A stretch of DNA of 64,000 nt. Origin: an uncultured Bacilli bacterium (GTDB lineage Bacteria > Bacillota_I > Bacilli_A > RF39 > UBA660). The stretch is taken from NCBI GenBank assembly GCA_934148995.1, contig CAKPDM010000002.1, forward strand, positions 76,802-140,801. The letters are read 5' to 3'. Below are positions 58,030-64,000 of the stretch, piece after piece. The position numbers and the translations under genes are program-made. Each line of letters begins with the position of its first letter. Positions within the stretch are counted from its first letter, which is position 1. The notes under the pieces are model-generated. The model did no database searches and was not told the DNA's origin. It saw nothing but the letters and a program-made list of their open reading frames with translations.

Positions 58030-58971
58030 GTGAAAATACTAGATAAGTTAAAGAATGCTCTTTTTGAAGAGGAGTATGTAGAAGTTGAAGAGAAAAAAGA
58101 AAAGAAAGAAAAACCTATCGCTAAAAAGATGATTTTGCCTGAACAGCGAAAAGAAAAGAAAGAAGAAGCTGTTTTTGAAGAGGATGTTAAGGAAGAAGAA
58201 GTAAAGGAAGAAAAGAAGACTTTTAAATTTCCTGCTATTACAGAAGATGACTTTGTAGAATTAGATAATAGTCGTAGTTATCCCAAAAGAGAAGAAGTTA
58301 AACAAGTAGTAGAAAGAAAAGAAGTAAAAGAAGAATTCCATCCTGCTTATCCACCAAGACAGAAAGAATCTAAACCAGCAGAAGTAAAGAAAGCACCATA
58401 TGGAGCTAAAAAAGAAGAAATAAAAATTGATAGTTATGGAACTTATGAAAAGAAAGAAATAAAGAAAACTTTCCATCCATCTCCAGTTATTTCACCAATT
58501 TATGGTTTAATTGATTCTTCTGACAAAAAAGAAGAAGTTCCGACAAAGAAGGAAGTTAGAATAAGTAGTAGCTATTCATCAAGAAAATTAGATGTTGATA
58601 GTGTTCGCGCTAAAGCTTATGGTGGTGGTGATGATATTTTTGATGAAGAATTATCATCAAATGGTAAGAACAGAAAGAAAAAACAAGCAAGAGAAGAAGA
58701 ATATGTCGATTCAAGCAATGATGATGATACTAATTCTATGTTAGATATTAATGATGATACACCAGCTGTTCCTAAAGTAACAGTAGGAGATGCAGAGGAA
58801 TATTTTGAAGATTTAGGATTAGAATATAATGTTGACTATAAAGATATTTCTCATGAACGTAAAACTGGCAGAAGAAGCGATTTGAGACATAAAGAAGAAA
58901 AAGATGAAGAGCTAGAAGATAATTTATTTGATTTATTTGATTCAATGTATGATGATAATAAAGAAAATTAA
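58030..58971 (+). CDS. Lys/Glu-rich, largely disordered protein of unknown function
   Basis: GTG start after GAGGTG; 313 residues. The first ~20 residues (KILDKLKNALFEEEYVEVEE) could form an amphipathic, membrane-touching helix. A long K/E-rich tract follows, with two related short motifs, EEFHPAYPP (about 100) and KTFHPSPVISPIYG (about 150), and an acidic C-terminal region ending DLFDSMYDD. The design suggests a linker or scaffold with short peptide motifs rather than an enzyme. No family can be named. Confidence 0.65.
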   Translation: MKILDKLKNALFEEEYVEVEEKKEKKEKPIAKKMILPEQRKEKKEEAVFEEDVKEEEVKEEKKTFKFPAITEDDFVELDNSRSYPKREEVKQVVERKEVKEEFHPAYPPRQKESKPAEVKKAPYGAKKEEIKIDSYGTYEKKEIKKTFHPSPVISPIYGLIDSSDKKEEVPTKKEVRISSSYSSRKLDVDSVRAKAYGGGDDIFDEELSSNGKNRKKKQAREEEYVDSSNDDDTNSMLDINDDTPAVPKVTVGDAEEYFEDLGLEYNVDYKDISHERKTGRRSDLRHKEEKDEELEDNLFDLFDSMYDDNKEN

Positions 58972-58997
58972 TTATAGAAAAGAAAGGAGTCTTATCT

Positions 58998-59285
58998 ATG
59001 GAATTTGTCAATGTGTTTTTACCAGTATTAATGTATAGTTTACTAAGTGTTCTTATTGTTGTACTGATTGTTTTAGGAATCAGGTTATTAGAGACTGTTA
59101 ATAGAGTAAATAAACTATTAGATGATGTTGAAAAGAAGATGGATTCTATGAATGGTTTATTTAATGTAATGGACTTTGTTACAACTAAAGCAACTATAGT
59201 GACTGATACTATTGCCTCTACAATAATGGGAGCAGTTAGTAATTTGGTTAAAAAGAGAAAACAGAAAAAGGAGGATGTAGAATAA
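58998..59285 (+). CDS. DUF948-like single-pass membrane protein
   Basis: A 95-residue protein with one N-terminal helix (about 7-30) and a cytoplasmic coiled stretch (ETVNRVNKLLDDVEKKMDSM, 35-55), like the DUF948 proteins that are often encoded next to YtxH proteins, as here. AAGGAG precedes the ATG. Its stop overlaps the YtxH start by one base. Confidence 0.7.
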   Translation: MEFVNVFLPVLMYSLLSVLIVVLIVLGIRLLETVNRVNKLLDDVEKKMDSMNGLFNVMDFVTTKATIVTDTIASTIMGAVSNLVKKRKQKKEDVE

Positions 59286-59701
59286 TGAGTTGTGAAAAAA
59301 AGAAAAGTGGAATAGGTAAATTTGTTGCTGGAGCTGCTATTGGTGCCGGCTTAGGTATCTTATTTGCTCCAAAGAAAGGTAGCGAAACTAGAAGAGAATT
59401 AAAAGAAAAGATGGATGAGCTACTTAATAAGGCTAAAGATATCGATATGGATGAAGTAAAAGAAACTTTTGAAAGAAAAGTAGATGAAATTAAAGAAGAA
59501 TTAGAAGACCTTGATAAGGAAAAAGCTTTGAAGATTGCTAAGAAAAAAGCTGCTGATATTAAGAAAAAGTGTCAAGAATTAGTTAATCTTGCTGTAGAAA
59601 AGGGTACACCTGTTTTAGAAAAAGCAGCTGAAGATATGCGTCTTAAAGCTATTGATGTTACTAATGAAGTACTAGAAAAGCTAGAAGCAGCTGGAAAATA
59701 A
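59285..59701 (+). CDS. YtxH-domain protein
   Basis: A 138-residue protein with the YtxH signature: a glycine-rich hydrophobic segment AGAAIGAGLGILFAPKKGSETR followed by a long helix-forming cytoplasmic region rich in Lys and Glu. In Bacillus such proteins are stress-linked, but no activity is known. GGAGG precedes the ATG. A strong terminator follows. Confidence 0.85.
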   Translation: MSCEKKKSGIGKFVAGAAIGAGLGILFAPKKGSETRRELKEKMDELLNKAKDIDMDEVKETFERKVDEIKEELEDLDKEKALKIAKKKAADIKKKCQELVNLAVEKGTPVLEKAAEDMRLKAIDVTNEVLEKLEAAGK

Positions 59702-59712
59702 TAAAAAATTGA

Positions 59713-59745
59713 AGACTTTATAGAGAAAATCTATAGAGTTTTTTT
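59713..59745 (+). terminator. Terminator of the lipoprotein-YtxH operon
   Basis: ACTTTATAGA pairs with TCTATAGAGT (one G-U) around GAAAA, followed by TTTTTT. Confidence 0.85.
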
Positions 59746-59789
59746 GATAATAGCTGGCCTTTTACTCTAAAGTATGATATATTATTTCT

Positions 59790-59998
59790 AGATTTCTGTG
59801 AAGAATGATAGTAATTTAAACTCTTTTTTAAGAGACTTAGTGGCTGGTGAAAACTAAGAAAATGTTTAAATGAAAATACACATTTGGAGAAAAATCGTGT
59901 TAGAGCGTTAATCTATTTAAGAGCATAGTTTCTATGAAATAAGGTGGTACCGCGGAATGTTTCGTCCTTATATTTATAGAAACTTTTTATATTTAGGA
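59790..59998 (+). promoter_or_regulatory. T-box riboswitch (tyrosine) upstream of tyrS
   Basis: The conserved T-box GGTGGTACCGCG (59943-59954) carries TGGT, matching a tRNA acceptor end with A73, as for tRNA-Tyr. Stem I begins near 59800 with a GATAGTAA-type motif and has the GGTGAAAACTAAG distal part. A TAC codon at 59877-59879, within GAAAATACACA, is the likely specifier. The competing terminator (AGTTTCTAT and AATAAGG pairing with CCTTAT and ATAGAAACT, then TTTTTAT) is at about 59929-59998. Uncharged tRNA-Tyr would switch tyrS on. Confidence 0.9.
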
Positions 59999-60007
59999 GG
60001 AAAGAAT

Positions 60008-61234
60008 ATGACATTATATGAAGAATTGAAATGGAGAGGCTTGATAAAAGATATATCAAGTGATGAACTTATAGAAAAATTAAATAATGGAGGACTTACT
60101 TTCTATATTGGAACAGACCCAACTGCTGATAGTTTGCACATAGGACATTTTTCATCATTTTTAATTTCTAAACGATTAAAAAATGCTGGACATAACCCTA
60201 TCTTATTAGTTGGTGGTGGAACTGGTTTAATTGGTGATCCACGTCCTACATCAGAACGTCCAATGATAACAAAAGAAGAAGTACGTCATAATTTTGACTG
60301 CTTGAAAAAACAAGCAGAAACATTATTTGGTTTTAAAGTTGTTAATAACTATGATTGGATTAAAGATATTAACGTATTAGACTTCTTACGAGATTATGGT
60401 AAATATTTTAATATAAACTATATGCTTGATAAAGATATTGTTAGAAGAAGGTTAGATACAGGAATTACTTATACAGAATTTTCTTATATGATTTTACAAT
60501 CTCTTGATTTTCTTCATTTATATGAAACAGAAAACTGTACTATGCAAGTAGCAGGTCAGGATCAATGGGGAAATATTACAGCAGGAATAGATTTAATTAG
60601 AAAGAAAACTGGAAAAGAAGCTTATGGGTTTACAATGCCACTTCTAACTAAAGCGGATGGTACTAAATTTGGTAAAAGTGAGGGTGGAGCAATATGGCTA
60701 GATGCTAATAAAACTACTCCATATGAAATGTATCAGTTTTTCTTGAATACAGAAGATGAGAAAGTAATAGATTATTTAAAATTCTTAACATTTTTATCAA
60801 AAGAAGAAATTGAAGATATAGAAAAAAAGCAACTAGCTTCCCCTGAAACTCGTATTGCTCAAAAAGTATTAGCACGTGAAGTAATTACTTTTATTCATGG
60901 CGCAGAAGCTTATAAAGAATCAGTTAGAATAAGTGAAATATTATTTAATGGTGATTTATCATCATTAACTGCACAAGAAGTAGAACAAGCATTTAAAGGA
61001 ATTACACAACAAGAAATAGAAGATGATTATAACTTAGTTGATTTATTAGTAGACATGGAAATTTGTAAGAGTAAAAGAGAAGCAAGAGAATTCATTACTA
61101 ATGGAAGTATCAGTATCAATGGTGAAAAGACTACTGATTTAGATTTTGTTGTTACCAAAGAGGTTGCAATCGAAGATAAATATATTATAATTAGAAGAGG
61201 AAAGAAAAAATATTTCATTATAGTATTTAAGTAG
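60008..61234 (+). CDS. tyrS: Tyrosyl-tRNA synthetase
   Basis: Charges tRNA-Tyr. The ATG at 60008 follows TAGGAGGAAAG and lies past the T-box terminator; a longer open frame into the T-box is not used. The 408 residues show the HIGH motif (SLHIGHFSS), VGGGTGLIGDP, the Tyr-binding QVAGQDQWGNI, KFGKSEGGAIW (KMSKS-equivalent) and a C-terminal S4 RNA-binding domain (CKSKREAREFITNGSISING). Confidence 0.97.
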   Translation: MTLYEELKWRGLIKDISSDELIEKLNNGGLTFYIGTDPTADSLHIGHFSSFLISKRLKNAGHNPILLVGGGTGLIGDPRPTSERPMITKEEVRHNFDCLKKQAETLFGFKVVNNYDWIKDINVLDFLRDYGKYFNINYMLDKDIVRRRLDTGITYTEFSYMILQSLDFLHLYETENCTMQVAGQDQWGNITAGIDLIRKKTGKEAYGFTMPLLTKADGTKFGKSEGGAIWLDANKTTPYEMYQFFLNTEDEKVIDYLKFLTFLSKEEIEDIEKKQLASPETRIAQKVLAREVITFIHGAEAYKESVRISEILFNGDLSSLTAQEVEQAFKGITQQEIEDDYNLVDLLVDMEICKSKREAREFITNGSISINGEKTTDLDFVVTKEVAIEDKYIIIRRGKKKYFIIVFK

Positions 61235-61241
61235 GTGAAAC

Positions 61242-62507
61242 ATGGAAAAGAAGAATAAAAAAATATTAAAATGGTTAAAATTTTTGGTTATAGTGTGTGT
61301 TGCAATAATAGTTGTAGAAGGTATCTATATAGGAGTAAAGGTCTATCAAAGTAAAAATAATACTGTTTATGTTGATACATTAGGTTCAATCGTAGAATTA
61401 AAAGATGGTTATCTTGGAACTGGTAGTAGTGACTTTAAAAAAAGTAAGTATAACAAATATAGTAAAGATTATCAAAAAGCTAAGTTAGTGAAATATGATA
61501 AAAATCAAAAAATAGTATTTGAAAGTGCTTATACTAAAGGTTATGATTCATATTTCTATGATGCAAAATCTACTAAGAATGGTTATATCGCTGTAGGAGC
61601 AGCAGCTTATAGTAAAAAACAAGTAGAAGAAAAAACAAAAGATGGTTTAATTGTTCTTTATGATAAAGATGGTAAACAATTAAAAACAAAAACATTACAG
61701 ATTGCAGGTAATACTAAATTTACTAAAGTAGAAGTACTTGATGACGGTTATTTAGTAATTGGTCAAAGTATTTTAGAAAATATGACTATAGGAACAGATC
61801 CTGATGGTGGAGCTATAATGGTTAAATATGATTTCGATTTAAAAGAACAATGGCGCACTAATTATGGTGGAAGTAAATCAGCTATATTTAATGATTTAGC
61901 TATTACTGATGATGCAATCTATCTTGTAGGAAAAGATGCAACTAGATACGGTTTTTTTGCTAAGTTTAGTAAATCAGGTGAAAAAGAATTTATTAAAACT
62001 TATGAATATACTGATGTTGTTGGTTTCTCATCAATTGCAAAATTAGAAGATGACTTTGTAGTAGTTGGAGGAAAAACAACTAATATTGATGCAGCAGATA
62101 AAGATAAAAAAACAGAAGCTGTATTAATAAGATATGATAAAGATGGAAATATTAAATATGAAAAATATTATCGTGTTAATAATTCTGCTAGATTTAATAA
62201 AGTATTAGTAGATGGAAGCAACATAGTAGCGATAGGTCATACTGCTAAGAAAGATGAAAAAGAATCAAATGACTCTTATAATGTATTTAGATACAGTGGT
62301 TTATTTGCTAAATATAAAGAAGATGGCGAAGAAATAACTAAAAAAACTGAAAAAGGTAGTAGGGATATTTACTTTAGTGATATGCTAGTAACTAAAAATG
62401 GTTATTTAATAGTAGGTCAAACATCTTCTAAAGAGTTAGGTGGCAACAATAAAGATTTAATTTCTTACTTCCTAAAATACGATAAGAATGGAAAAATTGT
62501 TAAGTAA
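61242..62507 (+). CDS. Membrane-anchored protein, probable extracytoplasmic beta-propeller
   Basis: The 421 residues begin with a basic N-terminus and a signal anchor (about 11-31). The exported part shows repeated blades with similar endings: GYLGTGSS, GYIAVGAAA, GYLVIGQS, IYLVGKD, DFVVVGGK, NIVAIGHT, GYLIVGQT, each followed by a Lys- and Asp-rich strand pair (LVKYDKN, IRYDKDGN). That is about seven blades. No catalytic motif is visible, so binding or scaffolding is more likely. It starts 8 bases after tyrS. Confidence 0.72.
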   Translation: MEKKNKKILKWLKFLVIVCVAIIVVEGIYIGVKVYQSKNNTVYVDTLGSIVELKDGYLGTGSSDFKKSKYNKYSKDYQKAKLVKYDKNQKIVFESAYTKGYDSYFYDAKSTKNGYIAVGAAAYSKKQVEEKTKDGLIVLYDKDGKQLKTKTLQIAGNTKFTKVEVLDDGYLVIGQSILENMTIGTDPDGGAIMVKYDFDLKEQWRTNYGGSKSAIFNDLAITDDAIYLVGKDATRYGFFAKFSKSGEKEFIKTYEYTDVVGFSSIAKLEDDFVVVGGKTTNIDAADKDKKTEAVLIRYDKDGNIKYEKYYRVNNSARFNKVLVDGSNIVAIGHTAKKDEKESNDSYNVFRYSGLFAKYKEDGEEITKKTEKGSRDIYFSDMLVTKNGYLIVGQTSSKELGGNNKDLISYFLKYDKNGKIVK

Positions 62508-62591
62508 TAAAATTTTATAATAATTTATTAAATAGTAAAGGAAGGCAATGGGAGGCAAGAGTTAATAAGCTAACTATTGTAATGGTGTAAT

Positions 62592-63347
62592 ATGTATTGT
62601 CGTAGATGCGGTAAAAAGAACAACGATAGTAGCAGATTTTGTGCTGGTTGTGGTGAGCAATTATCAAAAAAATCAAGTATTGTAAAAAAAGGTATGGAAG
62701 TAACAGGTGACATAGCAAAAGAGACTGTTAAGGAAACAGTAAAAAAGGGACATAGTGTTGTTTTTAAAATAGGTATTACTTCTTCTTTGGTAGCTCTAAT
62801 AATAGCGATAGCTAATTACTATTTTACTTATATGGTTTCTACACCTGATGGAGTTGTTAAAACATTTATGGAAGCTACAGATAAAATGGATTATAACACT
62901 ATGGTCAGCTGTTTTGATCCATCAACTCAGAAAATGGTTTCAATCGGTGGAAATCTTACTATGGGATTTATTAGTTCTGTTACAGGTTTTCCAATTGATT
63001 ATGATACAGCGACAACTATTTCCTCTTACTTTGGTGATTCAATGACAACTGATGAACAAAAGTGTCATGCAACTAATTTTAAAGTAGAAAAAATAGAAGG
63101 TGAAAAACTTAAAGCATTTGTTGAACAATTTGGTACAAAAATCAAGTCAGTTGGTAATGTTTTAGGTTCACGTGCTACAGTGTCATTTGAAGTTGATAAT
63201 AAATCACAATGTTTACCTAGCAATAATACACAGGTATCAAGTGAAGCAAAAAGGGTTAAATATGAAATAGAAGTTGCTAACTATGGAAATAGTGGTTGGA
63301 AAATTCCAGGTGACGTTAATATGAAGTATATTGAAGATGTTAAATAG
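62592..63347 (+). CDS. Zinc-ribbon membrane protein with extracytoplasmic domain
   Basis: The 251 residues begin MYCRRCGKKNNDSSRFCAGCG, a two-knuckle zinc ribbon (Cys 3, 6, 17, 20), followed by a basic stretch, one membrane helix (about 60-77) and a ~170-residue outside domain starting near VSTPDGVVKTFMEAT, a pattern seen in DUF4878/lumazine-like export domains. It therefore faces both sides of the membrane. The ribosome site is weak (GGTG). Function unknown. Confidence 0.7.
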   Translation: MYCRRCGKKNNDSSRFCAGCGEQLSKKSSIVKKGMEVTGDIAKETVKETVKKGHSVVFKIGITSSLVALIIAIANYYFTYMVSTPDGVVKTFMEATDKMDYNTMVSCFDPSTQKMVSIGGNLTMGFISSVTGFPIDYDTATTISSYFGDSMTTDEQKCHATNFKVEKIEGEKLKAFVEQFGTKIKSVGNVLGSRATVSFEVDNKSQCLPSNNTQVSSEAKRVKYEIEVANYGNSGWKIPGDVNMKYIEDVK

Positions 63348-63348
63348 G

Positions 63349-63386
63349 ATAAAGTCTCTTATCATTTTAATGATGAGGGACTTTAT
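63349..63386 (+). terminator. Strong hairpin after the zinc-ribbon membrane gene
   Basis: Bases 63349-63366 and 63369-63386 are near-perfect inverted repeats (ATAAAGTC...ATCATT and AATGAT...GACTTTAT, G-U pairs inside). The 3' side is not followed by a long T-run, so termination efficiency is uncertain. Confidence 0.5.
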
Positions 63387-63404
63387 TATGATGGTTAAAA
63401 AATA

Positions 63405-63433
63405 TTGAAAATGCTAATAAAATTTGCTATCAT
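63405..63433 (+). promoter_or_regulatory. Promoter of the tandem zinc-ribbon gene
   Basis: TTGAAA (63405-63410), 17 bases ending TGC, TATCAT (63428-63433). Confidence 0.65.
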
Positions 63434-63457
63434 AATTTTGTAAGAGGGGCAGTAACT

Positions 63458-64000
63458 ATGGAATTGAAAAAATGTAAAAAATGTGGTCAAGATAATTATC
63501 TAGATATGAAATTTTGTACTGGTTGTGGTAATAAATTTGAAGATGAAGATATTGATATAAAAAGTGATTCTACTGATGGAGTTTATTGTGCAAATTGTGG
63601 TAGTAAGAATAGTGTAGATAATAAATTCTGTGAAAGTTGTGGTTCACCATTAGATGAAGAAACAGAAGAAATAGTTGAAGAAAAACCAGTTCAAGAAGAA
63701 GTAGAAATTGTAGAGGAAACTTCAAAAAAAGATGAAATATTTGATGAACAAGAAGAAATATTAGATACATCAACTGACGTAATTTATTGTGAGAACTGTG
63801 GTAGTAAGAATAGTGTAGATAATAAATTCTGTGAAAGTTGTGGTTCACCATTAGATGTTGAAACAGAGGAAATAATTGAAGAAGAGTCAGTTCAAGAAGA
63901 AGCAGAAATTGTAGAAGAAACTTCAAAAGAAGCTGAAACATCTGATGAACAAGAGGAAATATTAGATACATCAACTGACGTAATTTATTGTGAAAAATGT
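63458..64000 (+). CDS. Tandem zinc-ribbon protein with acidic linkers (runs off the window)
   Basis: AGAGGGG precedes the ATG at 63458, and the frame is open through base 64000 (181 residues so far). Residues 6-24 form a first zinc ribbon (CKKCG...CTGCG). Then a 67-residue unit begins: YCANCGSKNSVDNKFCESCG plus a Glu-rich linker of about 45 residues. The unit repeats nearly unchanged (YCENCG...CESCG) and a third copy starts at the window end (YCEKC). No membrane helix is seen yet; one may follow, by analogy with the 62592 gene. Confidence 0.8.
   Translation, partial: MELKKCKKCGQDNYLDMKFCTGCGNKFEDEDIDIKSDSTDGVYCANCGSKNSVDNKFCESCGSPLDEETEEIVEEKPVQEEVEIVEETSKKDEIFDEQEEILDTSTDVIYCENCGSKNSVDNKFCESCGSPLDVETEEIIEEESVQEEAEIVEETSKEAETSDEQEEILDTSTDVIYCEKC
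63580..64000 (+). repeat. 201-bp in-frame tandem repeat
   Basis: The segment starting TAGTAAGAATAGTG at 63601 recurs at 63802, and the ATTTATTGTGA segment at 63782 recurs at 63983, giving a period of exactly 201 bp (67 codons). The copies differ at few positions and the third is cut by the window end. The high identity points to recent duplication. Confidence 0.9.

Noticed and set aside
58261..58476. Minus-strand Phe-rich frame
   Set aside because: It is the antisense of the K/E-rich protein gene; the composition follows from the sense strand.
59957..60007. Longer start for tyrS
   Set aside because: The extension falls in the T-box and its terminator; the ATG at 60008 follows AGGAGG and gives the family N-terminus.
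63570..63974. Minus-strand frame of 134 codons rich in Leu, His and Phe
   Set aside because: It is the antisense shadow of the Glu/Lys-rich tandem zinc-ribbon gene, repeats with the same 201-bp period, and has no ribosome site.
63580..64000. CRISPR-like repeat
   Set aside because: The 201-bp unit is coding and in frame with no spacer structure. No CRISPR array or cas gene was seen.
1..64000. tRNA, rRNA, insertion sequences, prophage or plasmid genes
   Set aside because: None of the spacers holds a cloverleaf or rRNA-like sequence that I can see, and no transposase, integrase or phage protein occurs among the frames. A computed tRNA scan would be decisive.

Overview
The window is a compact, very A+T-rich bacterial chromosome segment that is almost all core genome: translation, transcription, protein export, lower glycolysis and cell envelope. 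TGA is used as a stop (for example 12522-12524 and the ends of secY and trmB) and tryptophan is TGG, so the mycoplasma code is not in use. murD, three FemX/FemAB-type transferases, a sortase with a surface protein and a polysaccharide deacetylase show a peptidoglycan-walled cell. A full-length Spo0A, zinc-type S14 and L36, a tyrosyl T-box and L10/S10 leaders point to Bacillota. My inference is an uncultured member of the Bacilli near the Erysipelotrichales/RF39/Mollicutes branch. The RpoB residue matching E. coli His526 is Asn, as reported for mollicutes. No tRNA, rRNA, CRISPR array, insertion sequence or prophage was seen.

Layout. 1-2.5 kb: end of fusA, then tuf. 2.6-7.4 kb: a membrane-anchored protein, a FemX transferase (minus strand), murD, eno. 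7.5-19.8 kb: secG, secE-nusG, rplK-rplA, rplJ-rplL, a zinc-ribbon membrane protein, a YbxB-type methyltransferase, rpoB-rpoC. 19.9-21.5 kb: deacetylase, HAD nucleotidase-like protein, small membrane peptide. 21.5-31.1 kb: gap, pgk, an acetyltransferase-like protein, a flippase-like protein and glycolipid glycosyltransferase, tpiA, spo0A, a DUF4143 ATPase, gpmI. 31.5-32.7 kb: a Y-family polymerase. 32.7-46.9 kb: one continuous S10-spc-alpha cluster from rpsJ to rplQ, with secY, adk, map, infA and rpoA, but no rpmD (L30) between rpsE and rplO. 46.9-56.6 kb: envelope and accessory genes, namely a thioester-domain surface protein with sortase, fhs, a DUF421 protein, CorA, two FemX transferases, an EEP-family protein and a small coiled-coil protein. 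56.7-64 kb: trmB, a lipoprotein, a K/E-rich protein, DUF948-like and YtxH proteins, T-box-controlled tyrS, a membrane-anchored probable beta-propeller protein, and two zinc-ribbon proteins. The last has 67-residue tandem repeats and runs off the window.

Regulation. Many promoters read clearly (TTGACA-17-TATAAT-like), and a second class has an extended -10 of the form TG-T-TATAAT placed just after the previous terminator. L1 sites precede both rplK and rplA, an L10 leader with a built-in attenuator precedes rplJ, a structured leader precedes rpsJ, and a tyrosine T-box precedes tyrS. The strongest unexplained element is a locally G+C-rich, palindromic stretch between the divergent surface-protein and fhs genes (49366-49490). 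All functional calls come from reading the sequence; no database search was run.
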